The position numbers were made by a program, and so were the translations under genes. Shown piece by piece: positions 7,964 to 15,420 of a stretch of 64,000 nt of DNA. Each line of letters starts with the position of its first letter. Within the stretch, counting starts at the first letter, position 1. The stretch comes from JAYWDA01 sp043747555 (GTDB lineage: Bacteria; Bdellovibrionota; Bdellovibrionia; Bdellovibrionales; Bdellovibrionaceae). Location of the stretch: positions 9,343-73,342 of the forward strand of contig JAYTOY010000025.1 of NCBI GenBank assembly GCA_043747555.1. The letters are read 5' to 3'. The notes under the pieces are model-generated. The model was not told where the DNA came from, did not search any database, and worked only from the letters and a program-made list of their open reading frames with translations.

Positions 7964-9166
7964 CTACTTAAAAATAGATTCAGGCATTTTTGCCAAATCA
8001 CGGGCGATATTTTTTTGATGGGCTTCAATCGTACCGCCACCAATTTCTAGAAGCTTGGCATCGCGCCACATTCTTTCGACGACGTACTCGCCAACGTAAC
8101 CGTAGCCTCCCAAAACTTGGATAGCTCGATCGGCCACATTTTTTGCCATGGTCGTTGCGACTAATTTTGCGCCGTCGGAATCAATCCTTGAACCTTCTTT
8201 ATCCAGTTCAAGTTTTCTAGCGACTTCATAAACATAAGCGCGACTGGCTTTAAAATCGGCGTAGGAATTTGCAATGTAAGTTTGAATCTGACCGAAAGCA
8301 CTGAGGGGTTTTCCGAAGGCTTCGCGCTCTTGGGCATAGCGATTCATAATTTCTAAGCTGCGACGGGCAATCCCTAAGCTCATGGCGGCTAACGTCAGTC
8401 GCTCGATTTCAAGATTTCGCATCATGTGAATCATCGAATCGCCTTCCTGACCAACCAATTGGTCCGCCGCAATGGTGCAATCTTGAAAAACAAGTTCTGC
8501 GGTGTTGGAAGCTCGCATGCCTAGTTTATCTTGAATTTTTTGGCCCACTGTAAAGCCAGGATTATTTTTTTCGACAATAAACGTTGAAATCAAGGGCCGC
8601 CCATTTTTTTCGCCGGTCTTCGCGTAAACCCAAACCAGGTCACAGGGTGTGCCTTTTTCATCCAGGGTGCCATTGGTGATCCACATCTTGCGACCGTTGA
8701 TGACCCACTGATTTCCTTTTTTAACTGCTGTCGTTGCCATTCCTAGAACATCAGTTCCCACGGCAGGCTCGGACATGGCCATGGCGCCAACCCATTCGCC
8801 CGAACACAACTTGGGTAAAAACTTTTTCTTTTGTTCGACACTGCCATTCACCGCTAAGTTGTTCACAAACAACATCGAGTGGGCTAAGTAGGCTAAGCAA
8901 AATCCCGGATCCGAGGCCGAAAGTTCTTCGTGCACAATCACGGCTGCGGTCGCATCCATTCCCGAGCCACCGAATTCATCAGAAACGGTGATTCCCAGTA
9001 ATCCAAGTTCACCTAATTTTCGAAATAGTGGTAAATTAAAACGTTCTTTTCGATCGTATTCATGGGCCTGAGGCTCGACCTCGGCTTGAGTAAAAGACTT
9101 CACGGTTTCGCGCAGCATTCCGTGTTCAGAGGTGGGATTGAAAAGATCAAAATCCTTGTAGTTCAT
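7964..9166 (-). CDS. Acyl-CoA dehydrogenase, isovaleryl-CoA dehydrogenase-like
   Basis: This 400-residue flavoprotein has the full acyl-CoA dehydrogenase fold. The FAD-binding segment AMAMSEPAVGTDVLGM is at about 130, the beta-domain WVINGRKMWITNG at about 153, and the C-terminal REAFGKPLSAFGQIQ and GGYGYVGEYVVERMWRDAK blocks are present. The classic MCAD catalytic glutamate position (YEGT) reads GGGT here. NLEIERLTLAAMSLG instead carries a Glu where isovaleryl-CoA and long-chain dehydrogenases place theirs, so a branched-chain substrate (leucine breakdown) is likely. It heads a transcript with trmH and queF. Confidence 0.88.
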   Translation of the reverse strand: MNYKDFDLFNPTSEHGMLRETVKSFTQAEVEPQAHEYDRKERFNLPLFRKLGELGLLGITVSDEFGGSGMDATAAVIVHEELSASDPGFCLAYLAHSMLFVNNLAVNGSVEQKKKFLPKLCSGEWVGAMAMSEPAVGTDVLGMATTAVKKGNQWVINGRKMWITNGTLDEKGTPCDLVWVYAKTGEKNGRPLISTFIVEKNNPGFTVGQKIQDKLGMRASNTAELVFQDCTIAADQLVGQEGDSMIHMMRNLEIERLTLAAMSLGIARRSLEIMNRYAQEREAFGKPLSAFGQIQTYIANSYADFKASRAYVYEVARKLELDKEGSRIDSDGAKLVATTMAKNVADRAIQVLGGYGYVGEYVVERMWRDAKLLEIGGGTIEAHQKNIARDLAKMPESIFK

Positions 9167-9273
9167 GGCGGCTCCGGGTCTTTAAGTGGTGGCTGAAAGT
9201 AAAGCTCTGTTAATTGTTTGGCAAGGGCTAAAAACCGTGGACAAGGCCTAAAGCTTTAAGGTTAATTGAGGAT

Positions 9274-10401
9274 ATGAAAATCAGTGTTTTAGCCGTCGGA
9301 ACCGAGCTTACGACCGGGCAAATCAATAATAAGAATTCGTCTTGGATCTCTAAGAAGTTAAAAGATCTTGGCGTCCTGACGAGCATGCATCTAACAGTCC
9401 CAGATGATCGTCCTCTGGTCTTAGAATCCCTGCAAATTTGTGCTGACCACAGTGATGTGATCTTTGTGACCGGAGGCTTGGGTCCGACCTCAGATGACTT
9501 CACCCGTGATGTGATTGCGCAATGGACAGGGCGAACCCTTGAATGGAATGAGCCCGCTTGGCAGCATGTCGTGCAGCGATTAAGCTCCCGGGGCTTTGCC
9601 GTTCGAGATTTTCAAAAGCAGCAATGTTATTTTCCAGCCGGTGCGACCATCTTAGAAAATGATCAGGGCACAGCCCATGGATTTTCTATTGAACATAAAA
9701 ATAAAACTCTTTTTATTCTGCCCGGCCCGCCCCGCGAAATTGAAGCGATTTGGATAAAAAACATTTCGCATTGGCTGATTGAAAAAACGGCTGGGGTGGA
9801 CCGTCATATAACTCTTTCCTGGGACACTTTGGGCTACGGCGAGAGTGAAATTGCCAGATGGACAGAAGAGGCCTTGATGGGTTCCGATTTAGAAATCGGC
9901 TACCGGGTTCATTTACCCTATGTGGAAGTGAAAGTTTCTTATTTAAAGTCTCAGGAAACCGCGACGCAAGTTTGGCTTGATAAACTGAACGAAAAAATTG
10001 GCGCCATGACTGTTCTTAAAAATGGTGAAGATGCGGCTCAGAAGCTCAGTCAAATTTTAAAAAGGTTTCCAAAAATTCAAATTTACGATGAGGCCGGCGG
10101 AAGTTTTTTATTCACTCGTCTTGAGTTGCCTCTGAGACCCTTAATGCAAAAAAATAAAATCTCATTTCATAATTTTATAAGTGAGAATGGAATCGAAATG
10201 TCATCCGATTCCGAAGCTCTGATTCTTTTCACTCGCAAGCAGGAAGAAAACCGAGTGCAGATCGGCTTAGGCTATCGGGGGCAATGGCGTGAAACAATTT
10301 TCGAAAGCCCTTTGACCTCGGCTTTAATGAGCGAGCGGCGTCGCCAATATTTTGTGGAAATGGCCTTGTTCTTTTGGATCCAGCAACTTCAGGACCTTTA
10401 G
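9274..10401 (+). CDS. CinA-like protein (MoCF-biosynthesis domain), deamidase domain absent
   Basis: The N-terminal 170 residues are a clear CinA/MoeA-like domain: AVGTELTTGQINNKNSSW, FVTGGLGPTSDDFTRD and the FILPGPPREIE loop. In CinA this domain has ADP-ribose or NMN-linked pyrophosphatase activity. The middle part (about 175-260) matches the CinA linker (LGYGESEIARW, YRVHLPYVEVKV). The usual C-terminal PncC nicotinamide-nucleotide amidase motifs are not visible; the last 120 residues are short and divergent (FPKIQIYDEAGGSFLF). It therefore looks like a half-function or repurposed CinA. Start ATG 9274 has GAGG just upstream. Confidence 0.82.
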   Translation: MKISVLAVGTELTTGQINNKNSSWISKKLKDLGVLTSMHLTVPDDRPLVLESLQICADHSDVIFVTGGLGPTSDDFTRDVIAQWTGRTLEWNEPAWQHVVQRLSSRGFAVRDFQKQQCYFPAGATILENDQGTAHGFSIEHKNKTLFILPGPPREIEAIWIKNISHWLIEKTAGVDRHITLSWDTLGYGESEIARWTEEALMGSDLEIGYRVHLPYVEVKVSYLKSQETATQVWLDKLNEKIGAMTVLKNGEDAAQKLSQILKRFPKIQIYDEAGGSFLFTRLELPLRPLMQKNKISFHNFISENGIEMSSDSEALILFTRKQEENRVQIGLGYRGQWRETIFESPLTSALMSERRRQYFVEMALFFWIQQLQDL

Positions 10402-10447
10402 TCGGCTGGGCGTTGACGAATTCCGCAATCTGAGTTGACCTATCAGT

Positions 10448-10828
10448 ATGAAGCTTTTGGTCATCGTCTTTTCTTTTAGCCTTTTGATTCTTTTATTTTT
10501 TGCCCCCGAAGGACGTTCACAGTCGGCGGCCAAAATTAAATCCCATGACGAAGTTGTTCGGGAACAGATGATTGAAATGTCACGCCAGCTCAGCGTCACC
10601 TGCACAGAATGTCACAGGGTCGATAATTTTAAAGACGATAAAAAACCTAATTTTAAGATTGCCAAAGATCATCTTGAAATTGTCGAGCTTCTTAAATCAA
10701 AAGGTTTCGATGGCAAGGCGGGACCCGTGGCCACTTGTTATATGTGTCACCGAGGCGCACTGACGCCAGCTTACAAAGAAAATTTGAAAGTTGTTTCGGT
10801 TAAAACTGAAGATCGCCCTGCAAAATAG
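10448..10828 (+). CDS. Di-haem c-type cytochrome, PufC-like fold
   Basis: This 126-residue exported protein has an N-terminal hydrophobic signal and two CxxCH haem sites: CTECH near residue 53 and CYMCH near 98. The second sits in ATCYMCHRGALTPAY, like the VTCYTCHRG signature of the reaction-centre cytochrome (PufC-like) family. That family also has a helix with a distal haem ligand between two such sites; candidates here are the Met and His residues of MIEMSRQL and AKDHLEIVELL. It is probably a periplasmic electron carrier. The gene overlaps the convergent cobB gene by 29 bp. Confidence 0.85.
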   Translation: MKLLVIVFSFSLLILLFFAPEGRSQSAAKIKSHDEVVREQMIEMSRQLSVTCTECHRVDNFKDDKKPNFKIAKDHLEIVELLKSKGFDGKAGPVATCYMCHRGALTPAYKENLKVVSVKTEDRPAK

Positions 10829-11507
10829 CCTTCACCAGCTCAGGAATTTTTTCTGTAGCAGGTCCAAGAATCACTTCGTCAAAAGAGTTGGCCACAACCG
10901 AAGGCTGCAGATTCACTTCAATTTTGTGGGCACTGACAGCGTGTTGTGAAAATGCGGCGGCCGGATGAACATTTCCAGAAGTTCCAATGGCAATAAAAAG
11001 TTGGCAATCGGATATTTTTTCATAAGCTTGATCCATAAAATAAGGCAGCTCGCCAAACCAAACAATATCAGGACGAAGGCAATTTTTTTTCTGACATCCC
11101 GGGCAAGAAGAATCCATTTCTAGGTCCTCTTCCCAAAAAAATCTTCCCGTGCATTCGAGACATCGAGCTTTTTTTAATTCACCGTGAATCGACACCATTT
11201 TTTTCGAGCCTGCTCTGCCGTGCAAATCATCAACATTTTGCGTGATCAAAAAAACATCGCCGGACCAATTTTTTTCAAGCTCTGCCAAGGCTTCATGGGC
11301 GGCATTTGGATTTACTTTTTTTAATTGGGCTCGGCGTAAATTATAAAACTGATGGACTAACTGCGGATTTTTTGAAAATCCTTCGGGCGTGGCGACCTCT
11401 TCGATTTTGTGATTTTCCCAAAGGCCATTTTGATCGCGGAAGGTCTTAATTCCAGATTCGGCAGAGATCCCCGCTCCGGTTGAAATGACGATCGATTTTT
11501 TATTCAT
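10800..11507 (-). CDS. cobB: CobB-type NAD-dependent protein deacylase (sirtuin)
   Basis: This 235-residue Sir2 protein has GAGISAESGIKTFRD at about 12-26, the TQNVDDLHGRAGS catalytic segment, SIHGEL with the catalytic His, a zinc module with two CxxC pairs (CLEC and CPGC), PDIVWFGE and AIGTSGNVHPA. The FYNLRRAQL segment carries the Tyr-x-x-Arg pair that binds acidic acyl groups in SIRT5/CobB, so desuccinylase/demalonylase activity is likely in addition to deacetylation. It is a single gene; its 3' end overlaps the cytochrome gene tail to tail. Confidence 0.93.
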   Translation of the reverse strand: MNKKSIVISTGAGISAESGIKTFRDQNGLWENHKIEEVATPEGFSKNPQLVHQFYNLRRAQLKKVNPNAAHEALAELEKNWSGDVFLITQNVDDLHGRAGSKKMVSIHGELKKARCLECTGRFFWEEDLEMDSSCPGCQKKNCLRPDIVWFGELPYFMDQAYEKISDCQLFIAIGTSGNVHPAAAFSQHAVSAHKIEVNLQPSVVANSFDEVILGPATEKIPELVKAILQGDLQF

Positions 11508-11645
11508 AAGCTGTCACTTCCTAGGACAATTCTTTCAAATTCCCGTCAGGATGCAAAGCCTATAGACGACAGAGCCAGTCTTTTGTAGTGTCAGTGGTAT
11601 CATTTAATTTAAAAAACCGATAAGATTTCGCTTTAGGAGATAACT

Positions 11646-11831
11646 ATGGGATCCATCAGCTTGACTCATATCTTGATTGTCGCTTTGGTCGTCATTATTT
11701 TTTTTAGCCCGAAGCGCATTCCGCAACTGGGTCAATCCATTGCAAAAGCCATTCGTGGATTCAAAAAAGGTCTGACCAGCGACGATGAGACCCGTGACGT
11801 GACCAAAAAAGACTCTGATAAAAATTCCTAA
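11646..11831 (+). CDS. tatA: Twin-arginine translocase subunit TatA
   Basis: This 61-residue TatA/E-type protein has one N-terminal membrane helix (SLTHILIVALVVIIFF), the hinge SPKRIPQLGQSI in place of the usual G-P-K-K-L-P-E-L-G, the amphipathic helix KAIRGFKKGL, and a short charged tail. TatA forms the pore-lining oligomer for export of folded proteins. The gene stands alone, with AGGAG before the ATG, and converges with a J-like membrane protein gene; tatB and tatC are not in the window. Confidence 0.93.
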   Translation: MGSISLTHILIVALVVIIFFSPKRIPQLGQSIAKAIRGFKKGLTSDDETRDVTKKDSDKNS

Positions 11832-11838
11832 ATTTATT

Positions 11839-12249
11839 TTATAATTTTTTAAGAATCGCTTGATAAGCAGCATCGTAAAAGGCCAGCTGTCCCTCGTCGG
11901 CTTGTTTGATCAGCTGCTGATAGCGCTCGGTCACCAAAGGAAGACTGGCTCCTGCTGGAAGTCCTAACACTTGATAGGCGTCCCAGTCGTGGCCGTTATA
12001 CAAAAATAAAATATTTAATGCTTTTGCATTTTTAACAGCAAGCTCGTCATTCGACAAAGTCTTCTTTGCCTCGGCTTGACCGTTCGGATTCATTTTTGGT
12101 GGCACCGGTCTGTCGCCCATCGGCGTCTCTTGATTGCGCAAGCGCAATTGTGTGGGCGTATTTCCGACGTTCCTACGTCCCAACCAAAACCAGATCAGGA
12201 AGAACGCGGCAAGACCCATATTAATAAAGAAAAACAGTTGGCTGTCCAC
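11839..12249 (-). CDS. Membrane-anchored J-domain-like protein lacking HPD
   Basis: This 136-residue protein has one N-terminal membrane helix (FFFINMGLAAFFLIWFWLG), a low-complexity linker of about 60 residues, and a C-terminal DAYQVLGLPAGASLPLVTERYQQLIKQAD segment. The last resembles helices I-III of a DnaJ J-domain (Y-x-V-L-G-L-x-x-x-A ... Y) but has no HPD tripeptide, so it should not stimulate DnaK in the normal way. It diverges from the mrp-like gene, 49 bp away. Probable role: inner-membrane scaffold; function unknown. Confidence 0.7.
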   Translation of the reverse strand: MDSQLFFFINMGLAAFFLIWFWLGRRNVGNTPTQLRLRNQETPMGDRPVPPKMNPNGQAEAKKTLSNDELAVKNAKALNILFLYNGHDWDAYQVLGLPAGASLPLVTERYQQLIKQADEGQLAFYDAAYQAILKKL

Positions 12250-12298
12250 TCGATTTCCATTATTGGATGAGGAGCCCTTGGAGGCAAGAGGAGTTGAT

Positions 12299-13090
12299 AT
12301 GGCAGCACCAAATCCATTCGATCAACAGAAAGCCATTCCTGGCGTAAAGCACATTATTGCTGTTAGTTCGGGCAAAGGCGGGGTCGGCAAATCCACTGTC
12401 GCCGTTAATTTAGCCGCAGCCCTTGGAAAAAGTAAACGAGTCGGACTTTTAGACGCCGACATTTATGGTCCCAGTATTCCTCGAATGCTGGGGGCCCTTC
12501 ATCAAAAGCCAACAATTACAGCTGACCAAAGATTAGAACCCATCACTCGGTACGGCATAAAACTAATGAGCATCGGATTTATCATCGAAGAAGACGCGGC
12601 CGTTGTTTGGCGCGGGCCCATGCTTTTTAAAGCCATGGATCAATTTATTCGCGACGTCAACTGGGGTGAGCTGGATTATCTGATTGTCGATCTGCCGCCG
12701 GGCACTGGCGACGTACAATTATCCTTGGTGCAAAAAGTCCCTATCGCCGGCGCGATCGTCGTCAGTACTCCGCAAAATATTTCCTTTACGGATGTTAAAA
12801 AGGCTTTAGATATGTGGAACCGGGTCAGCGTAAAGATTTTAGGCCTCGTTGAAAACATGGCCTATATGCTGAACCCAGTGAACGGCGAAAAAATTCAAAT
12901 GTTTCCTGCTGGGGAACTGGAATCTTATATTCAAAAAAAGAATTTGCTGAAATTAGCATCGATTCCATTTAATCCCGCTATTGGACTTTCTAGTGAAGCC
13001 GGAGTGCCGCTTTTAGAGAGCCACAGCGCTTCTCATGAATCACAAGAATTTATCAAGTTAGCAAATCGTCTCATGGAACTGGTCAACTAA
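12299..13090 (+). CDS. Mrp/NBP35-type P-loop ATPase, CxxC motif missing
   Basis: This 263-residue protein begins at ATG 12299, where GAGGAG lies 5 bases upstream; the frame is open further upstream but that part overlaps the divergent gene. It has the deviant Walker A SSGKGGVGKSTVAVNLA at about 22-38, LLDADIYGPSIPRMLG, and VDLPPGTGDVQLSL, all hallmarks of Mrp/ApbC iron-sulfur cluster carriers. There is no N-terminal DUF59 domain. Where Mrp proteins carry the cluster-binding CxxC after NM-x-Y, this one reads ENMAYMLNPVNGEK, with no cysteines. It may be an Mrp homologue that no longer carries a cluster, or a different client-specific ATPase. Confidence 0.88.
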   Translation: MAAPNPFDQQKAIPGVKHIIAVSSGKGGVGKSTVAVNLAAALGKSKRVGLLDADIYGPSIPRMLGALHQKPTITADQRLEPITRYGIKLMSIGFIIEEDAAVVWRGPMLFKAMDQFIRDVNWGELDYLIVDLPPGTGDVQLSLVQKVPIAGAIVVSTPQNISFTDVKKALDMWNRVSVKILGLVENMAYMLNPVNGEKIQMFPAGELESYIQKKNLLKLASIPFNPAIGLSSEAGVPLLESHSASHESQEFIKLANRLMELVN

Positions 13091-13185
13091 GCCCCGTTTA
13101 CTCGGTCTAAATCATTGATTTTTGGTGACCGTTTCTCAGGATGAAACAGGCTTCTGAACTCTTTTGGGAATCTTATGCCCTGCTC

Positions 13186-13220
13186 TTGCGGCCCAGGCCT
13201 TGGTCCTGTTATTCTATAAA
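13186..13220 (+). promoter_or_regulatory. Candidate promoter of the c-di-GMP riboswitch RNA
   Basis: TTGCGG (13186-13191) is followed after 18 bp by TATTCT (13210-13215), overlapping a second TATAAA (13215-13220). A start at about 13227 would place the first strong hairpin of the RNA (13234-13255) at its very 5' end. No sigma28-type element with proper spacing was found here. Confidence 0.35.
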
Positions 13221-13487
13221 TGTTGAACGTTAAGCCTGTTGCGGAGATGACAGGCGAGCTGAGGGAGGACACGGGTGAAGTATCGAATTCACGACCACCA
13301 CGATGAAGCCATAAAGTGACGACGCTGGAATATAACTTTACAGACATCCCTTTGAGTTTTCAAAAGTTCTTGGGAATAACACTCACAAGCACTTTTAAAA
13401 ACTGAGAGGGAAGTTAAATTCCCTAGCAACAATTTAACAGGAGGTTCCTTAGCGGTTTACTCTACAGGATAATATCCTTCTTTGCCT

Positions 13488-13569
13488 CAAGGCAAACCTC
13501 GCGAAAGCGTGGGTCGCAAAGCTACAGGGGTTCTCCCATCGCAAGATGGAGTGCCAGCCAGCTGCCAAA
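13488..13569 (+). promoter_or_regulatory. GEMM-I (c-di-GMP-I) riboswitch aptamer
   Basis: The aptamer core is present in order: GGCAAACC (13491-13498), a hairpin closed by a GAAA tetraloop (13503-13506), GGTCGCAAAGCTACAGGG (13512-13529, matching the GxCGCAAAGCYAxRGG consensus), a second hairpin with a GCAA loop (13541-13544) that can serve the tetraloop-receptor contact, and the closing GCC-x-GCTGCC (to 13566), which pairs with GGCA. These are the binding determinants of cyclic di-GMP class I riboswitches. No gene lies downstream before a terminator. Confidence 0.9.
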
Positions 13570-13648
13570 GGTCAGAGTCACCCGAGGAAGGTGAGGTACA
13601 AATGGAAGGACTGACACATATCAACCAGGATCGGTTTCATTCCCCTTA

Positions 13649-13694
13649 GCCTGCGTGTTTCATCAAGGTCGATGGCTCGCAGGCACCCTTTTTT
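13649..13694 (+). terminator. Strong rho-independent terminator of the riboswitch RNA
   Basis: GCCTGCG (13649-13655) pairs with CGCAGGC (13678-13684), with an inner CATC/GATG stem, and is followed by ACCC and a run of six T (13689-13694). It ends the RNA 40 bp before the convergent transglycosylase stop codon. Confidence 0.9.
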
Positions 13695-13733
13695 CTACGA
13701 AGTCTTAAATCAAATCTTCAATTAAATTTCCAA

Positions 13734-15383
13734 TTAATTAGACGCTTGCGCTGCTGGAATGACTAACATCGAGCCTACGAAAAGCTTCGACGGATTTTTA
13801 ATTTTATTTTTCTGTTTTAATGATCCGTAATCGACATTGTATTTTTGAGCGATCAAATGCAAGTTCTCACCCCGTCTTACAATATGCTTTAACATTCGCT
13901 TGGCTTTCGAGGCTGGGCTGCGCAAAGTCGCTTGCTTAGCCAGTTGCTTATGAGTTCGGCTTTCATTACGCCCGCCCACTTCACTGGCGGTATCCCCGTT
14001 AGGTATCTTTAATTTTAAACCGACCTTCAAGGTGTTACCACGTTGAAGATTATTGATTCTTTTTAATTGATCCACTGTCGTCTTGTATCTTTTTGCGATT
14101 GTAAATAAGGAATCGCCACTTTGAACGATGTAATATCGGGCCGACCCTTCAGCCACTCCGACAACTGCGGACTGACCCCGAGGTGTTGCTGATACGTTGG
14201 TCTTTGCACTTCTTTGACTGACAGGCGTTCGATCAGGAACAGCTAACATAGTTCCGACTTTTAATTTTTTCCCTTTGGGAATATCGTTCAGATCGCGAAG
14301 ATAAGCGACAGAAGTTCGAAATCTGCGAGCGACCGTGTTTAAGTTATCACCGCGTTTAATTCGATAATTTTGAACATCGCCAGTATCAGCAATGTACTCT
14401 ACTTTTTCAACGGTGCTATCGTTAGCCGCAGCAATAGCAATATCTTTTTGTCCCACTGGAATTCGGATATCTAACATGTTATTAGTTAAAGGTGCGATCT
14501 CGCCTTTAAATTTCGGGTTTAAAGCTTTAAAATCTTCATAGTTATAATTCATTTTATCGGCCATAACGCGCAAATTGACGGGCTTATTAAGAGCAATACT
14601 ATCGAACTCGATCGGTGGTAAATAATCGATGTCATTAAAATCATATTTTTCAGGATTTTTTGCAATCAGCTTGGCCGCAATATATTTAGGAATATAATTG
14701 ATCGTTTCCTTTGGAAAGCGATTTTTCTTGGCCAGTTCCCAAAAGTCGCGAGTGTACTGACTCATCACTTCTTTTTTGACCCGGTTTTCGCCCACGTTGT
14801 AGGACGCCATGGCCAAATACCAAGAGCCAAAAACACTGTATAACCCCTTAAAATAATCGGCCGCCGCTTGCGTCGCTAAGACGGGATCGCGGCGATCATC
14901 CATAAAACGATCGATTTGCAAACCGTATCGTTTTCCAGTGCCTCGGATAAACTGCCAGTATCCTACGGCAGAAGCATGACTGACAGCTTTAGAACTAAAA
15001 CCGGATTCGATCATCGCAATATAAAAAATATCTTCAGGAAGGCCGCTATCGCGCAAAACTTTTTTCATCAATTTTTCGTAGCGAGTTGAGCGCGCTAAAT
15101 AACGCTCCATATGCGGTCGCCCTTTCCCTTTGAAATAGGAAATCCACTTTTCAACCAGTGGATTAACTTCAGAAGGAATATTTTCAAGTTCCTCATCAAC
15201 CACTTTAGGACCTTCAGGATCAGATAAATGGAAGGATTCGATATCTTTATTCGAATTAGAGTTAGATGAAACTGAAGACGAGGAGTTTCCAAGACTGGAT
15301 GATTTTCCAGTTGCACAGGCTGATAAAAGCACAGCCATAACGGATGCGGCCAAAACGCCGCTGATAGAGCGAACAACTGACAT
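13734..15383 (-). CDS. MltD-like membrane-bound lytic transglycosylase with three LysM domains
   Basis: This 549-residue lipoprotein (lipobox VLLSACA) has an SLT catalytic domain at about 105-245, including MIESGFSSKAVSHASAVGYW with the catalytic Glu, QFIRGTGKRYGL and MASYNVGENRVKK. Three LysM peptidoglycan-binding repeats follow: YRIKRGDNLNTVARRF, YIVQSGDSLFTIAKRY and HIVRRGENLHLIAQKY. The enzyme cleaves glycan strands to 1,6-anhydro ends. The start is ATG 15383 behind GGGAGG; a start 12 bp earlier would lie inside that ribosome site. It follows the slt gene with a 37-bp gap, so the two probably form one operon for wall remodelling or prey entry. Confidence 0.93.
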   Translation of the reverse strand: MSVVRSISGVLAASVMAVLLSACATGKSSSLGNSSSSVSSNSNSNKDIESFHLSDPEGPKVVDEELENIPSEVNPLVEKWISYFKGKGRPHMERYLARSTRYEKLMKKVLRDSGLPEDIFYIAMIESGFSSKAVSHASAVGYWQFIRGTGKRYGLQIDRFMDDRRDPVLATQAAADYFKGLYSVFGSWYLAMASYNVGENRVKKEVMSQYTRDFWELAKKNRFPKETINYIPKYIAAKLIAKNPEKYDFNDIDYLPPIEFDSIALNKPVNLRVMADKMNYNYEDFKALNPKFKGEIAPLTNNMLDIRIPVGQKDIAIAAANDSTVEKVEYIADTGDVQNYRIKRGDNLNTVARRFRTSVAYLRDLNDIPKGKKLKVGTMLAVPDRTPVSQRSAKTNVSATPRGQSAVVGVAEGSARYYIVQSGDSLFTIAKRYKTTVDQLKRINNLQRGNTLKVGLKLKIPNGDTASEVGGRNESRTHKQLAKQATLRSPASKAKRMLKHIVRRGENLHLIAQKYNVDYGSLKQKNKIKNPSKLFVGSMLVIPAAQASN

Positions 15384-15420
15384 GAAACCTCCCAAGGCTT
15401 TTAGCGTATCAAATCAGCTC

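Larger units (their letters stand above)
13227..13694 (+). ncRNA. merRNA-like noncoding RNA carrying a c-di-GMP-I riboswitch
   Basis: A region of roughly 470 nt between mrp and the convergent lytic transglycosylase gene has no plausible protein gene but many stable hairpins: GCCTGT/ACAGGC (13234-13255), GTGAA/TTCAC (near 13275-13292) and AGGGAA/TTCCCT (13407-13424). It also has the GEMM-I aptamer (13488-13569), a GGTCAG/CTGAC closing stem downstream, and a strong terminator at the end. No coding sequence follows on the same strand, so it is not an ordinary leader. Bdellovibrio bacteriovorus is reported to make a very abundant, gene-less c-di-GMP riboswitch RNA in attack phase (merRNA). The architecture fits that RNA. 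The 5' end is inferred from the first hairpin and a promoter candidate. Confidence 0.75.

Noticed and set aside
12134..12298. Upstream extension of the Mrp-like frame
   Set aside because: It overlaps the divergent J-like gene, is not Mrp-like, and GAGGAG before ATG 12299 sets the start.
13087..13347. An 86-residue minus-strand frame across the start of the riboswitch RNA
   Set aside because: No ribosome site and no recognisable motif; it is antisense to a strongly structured RNA region.
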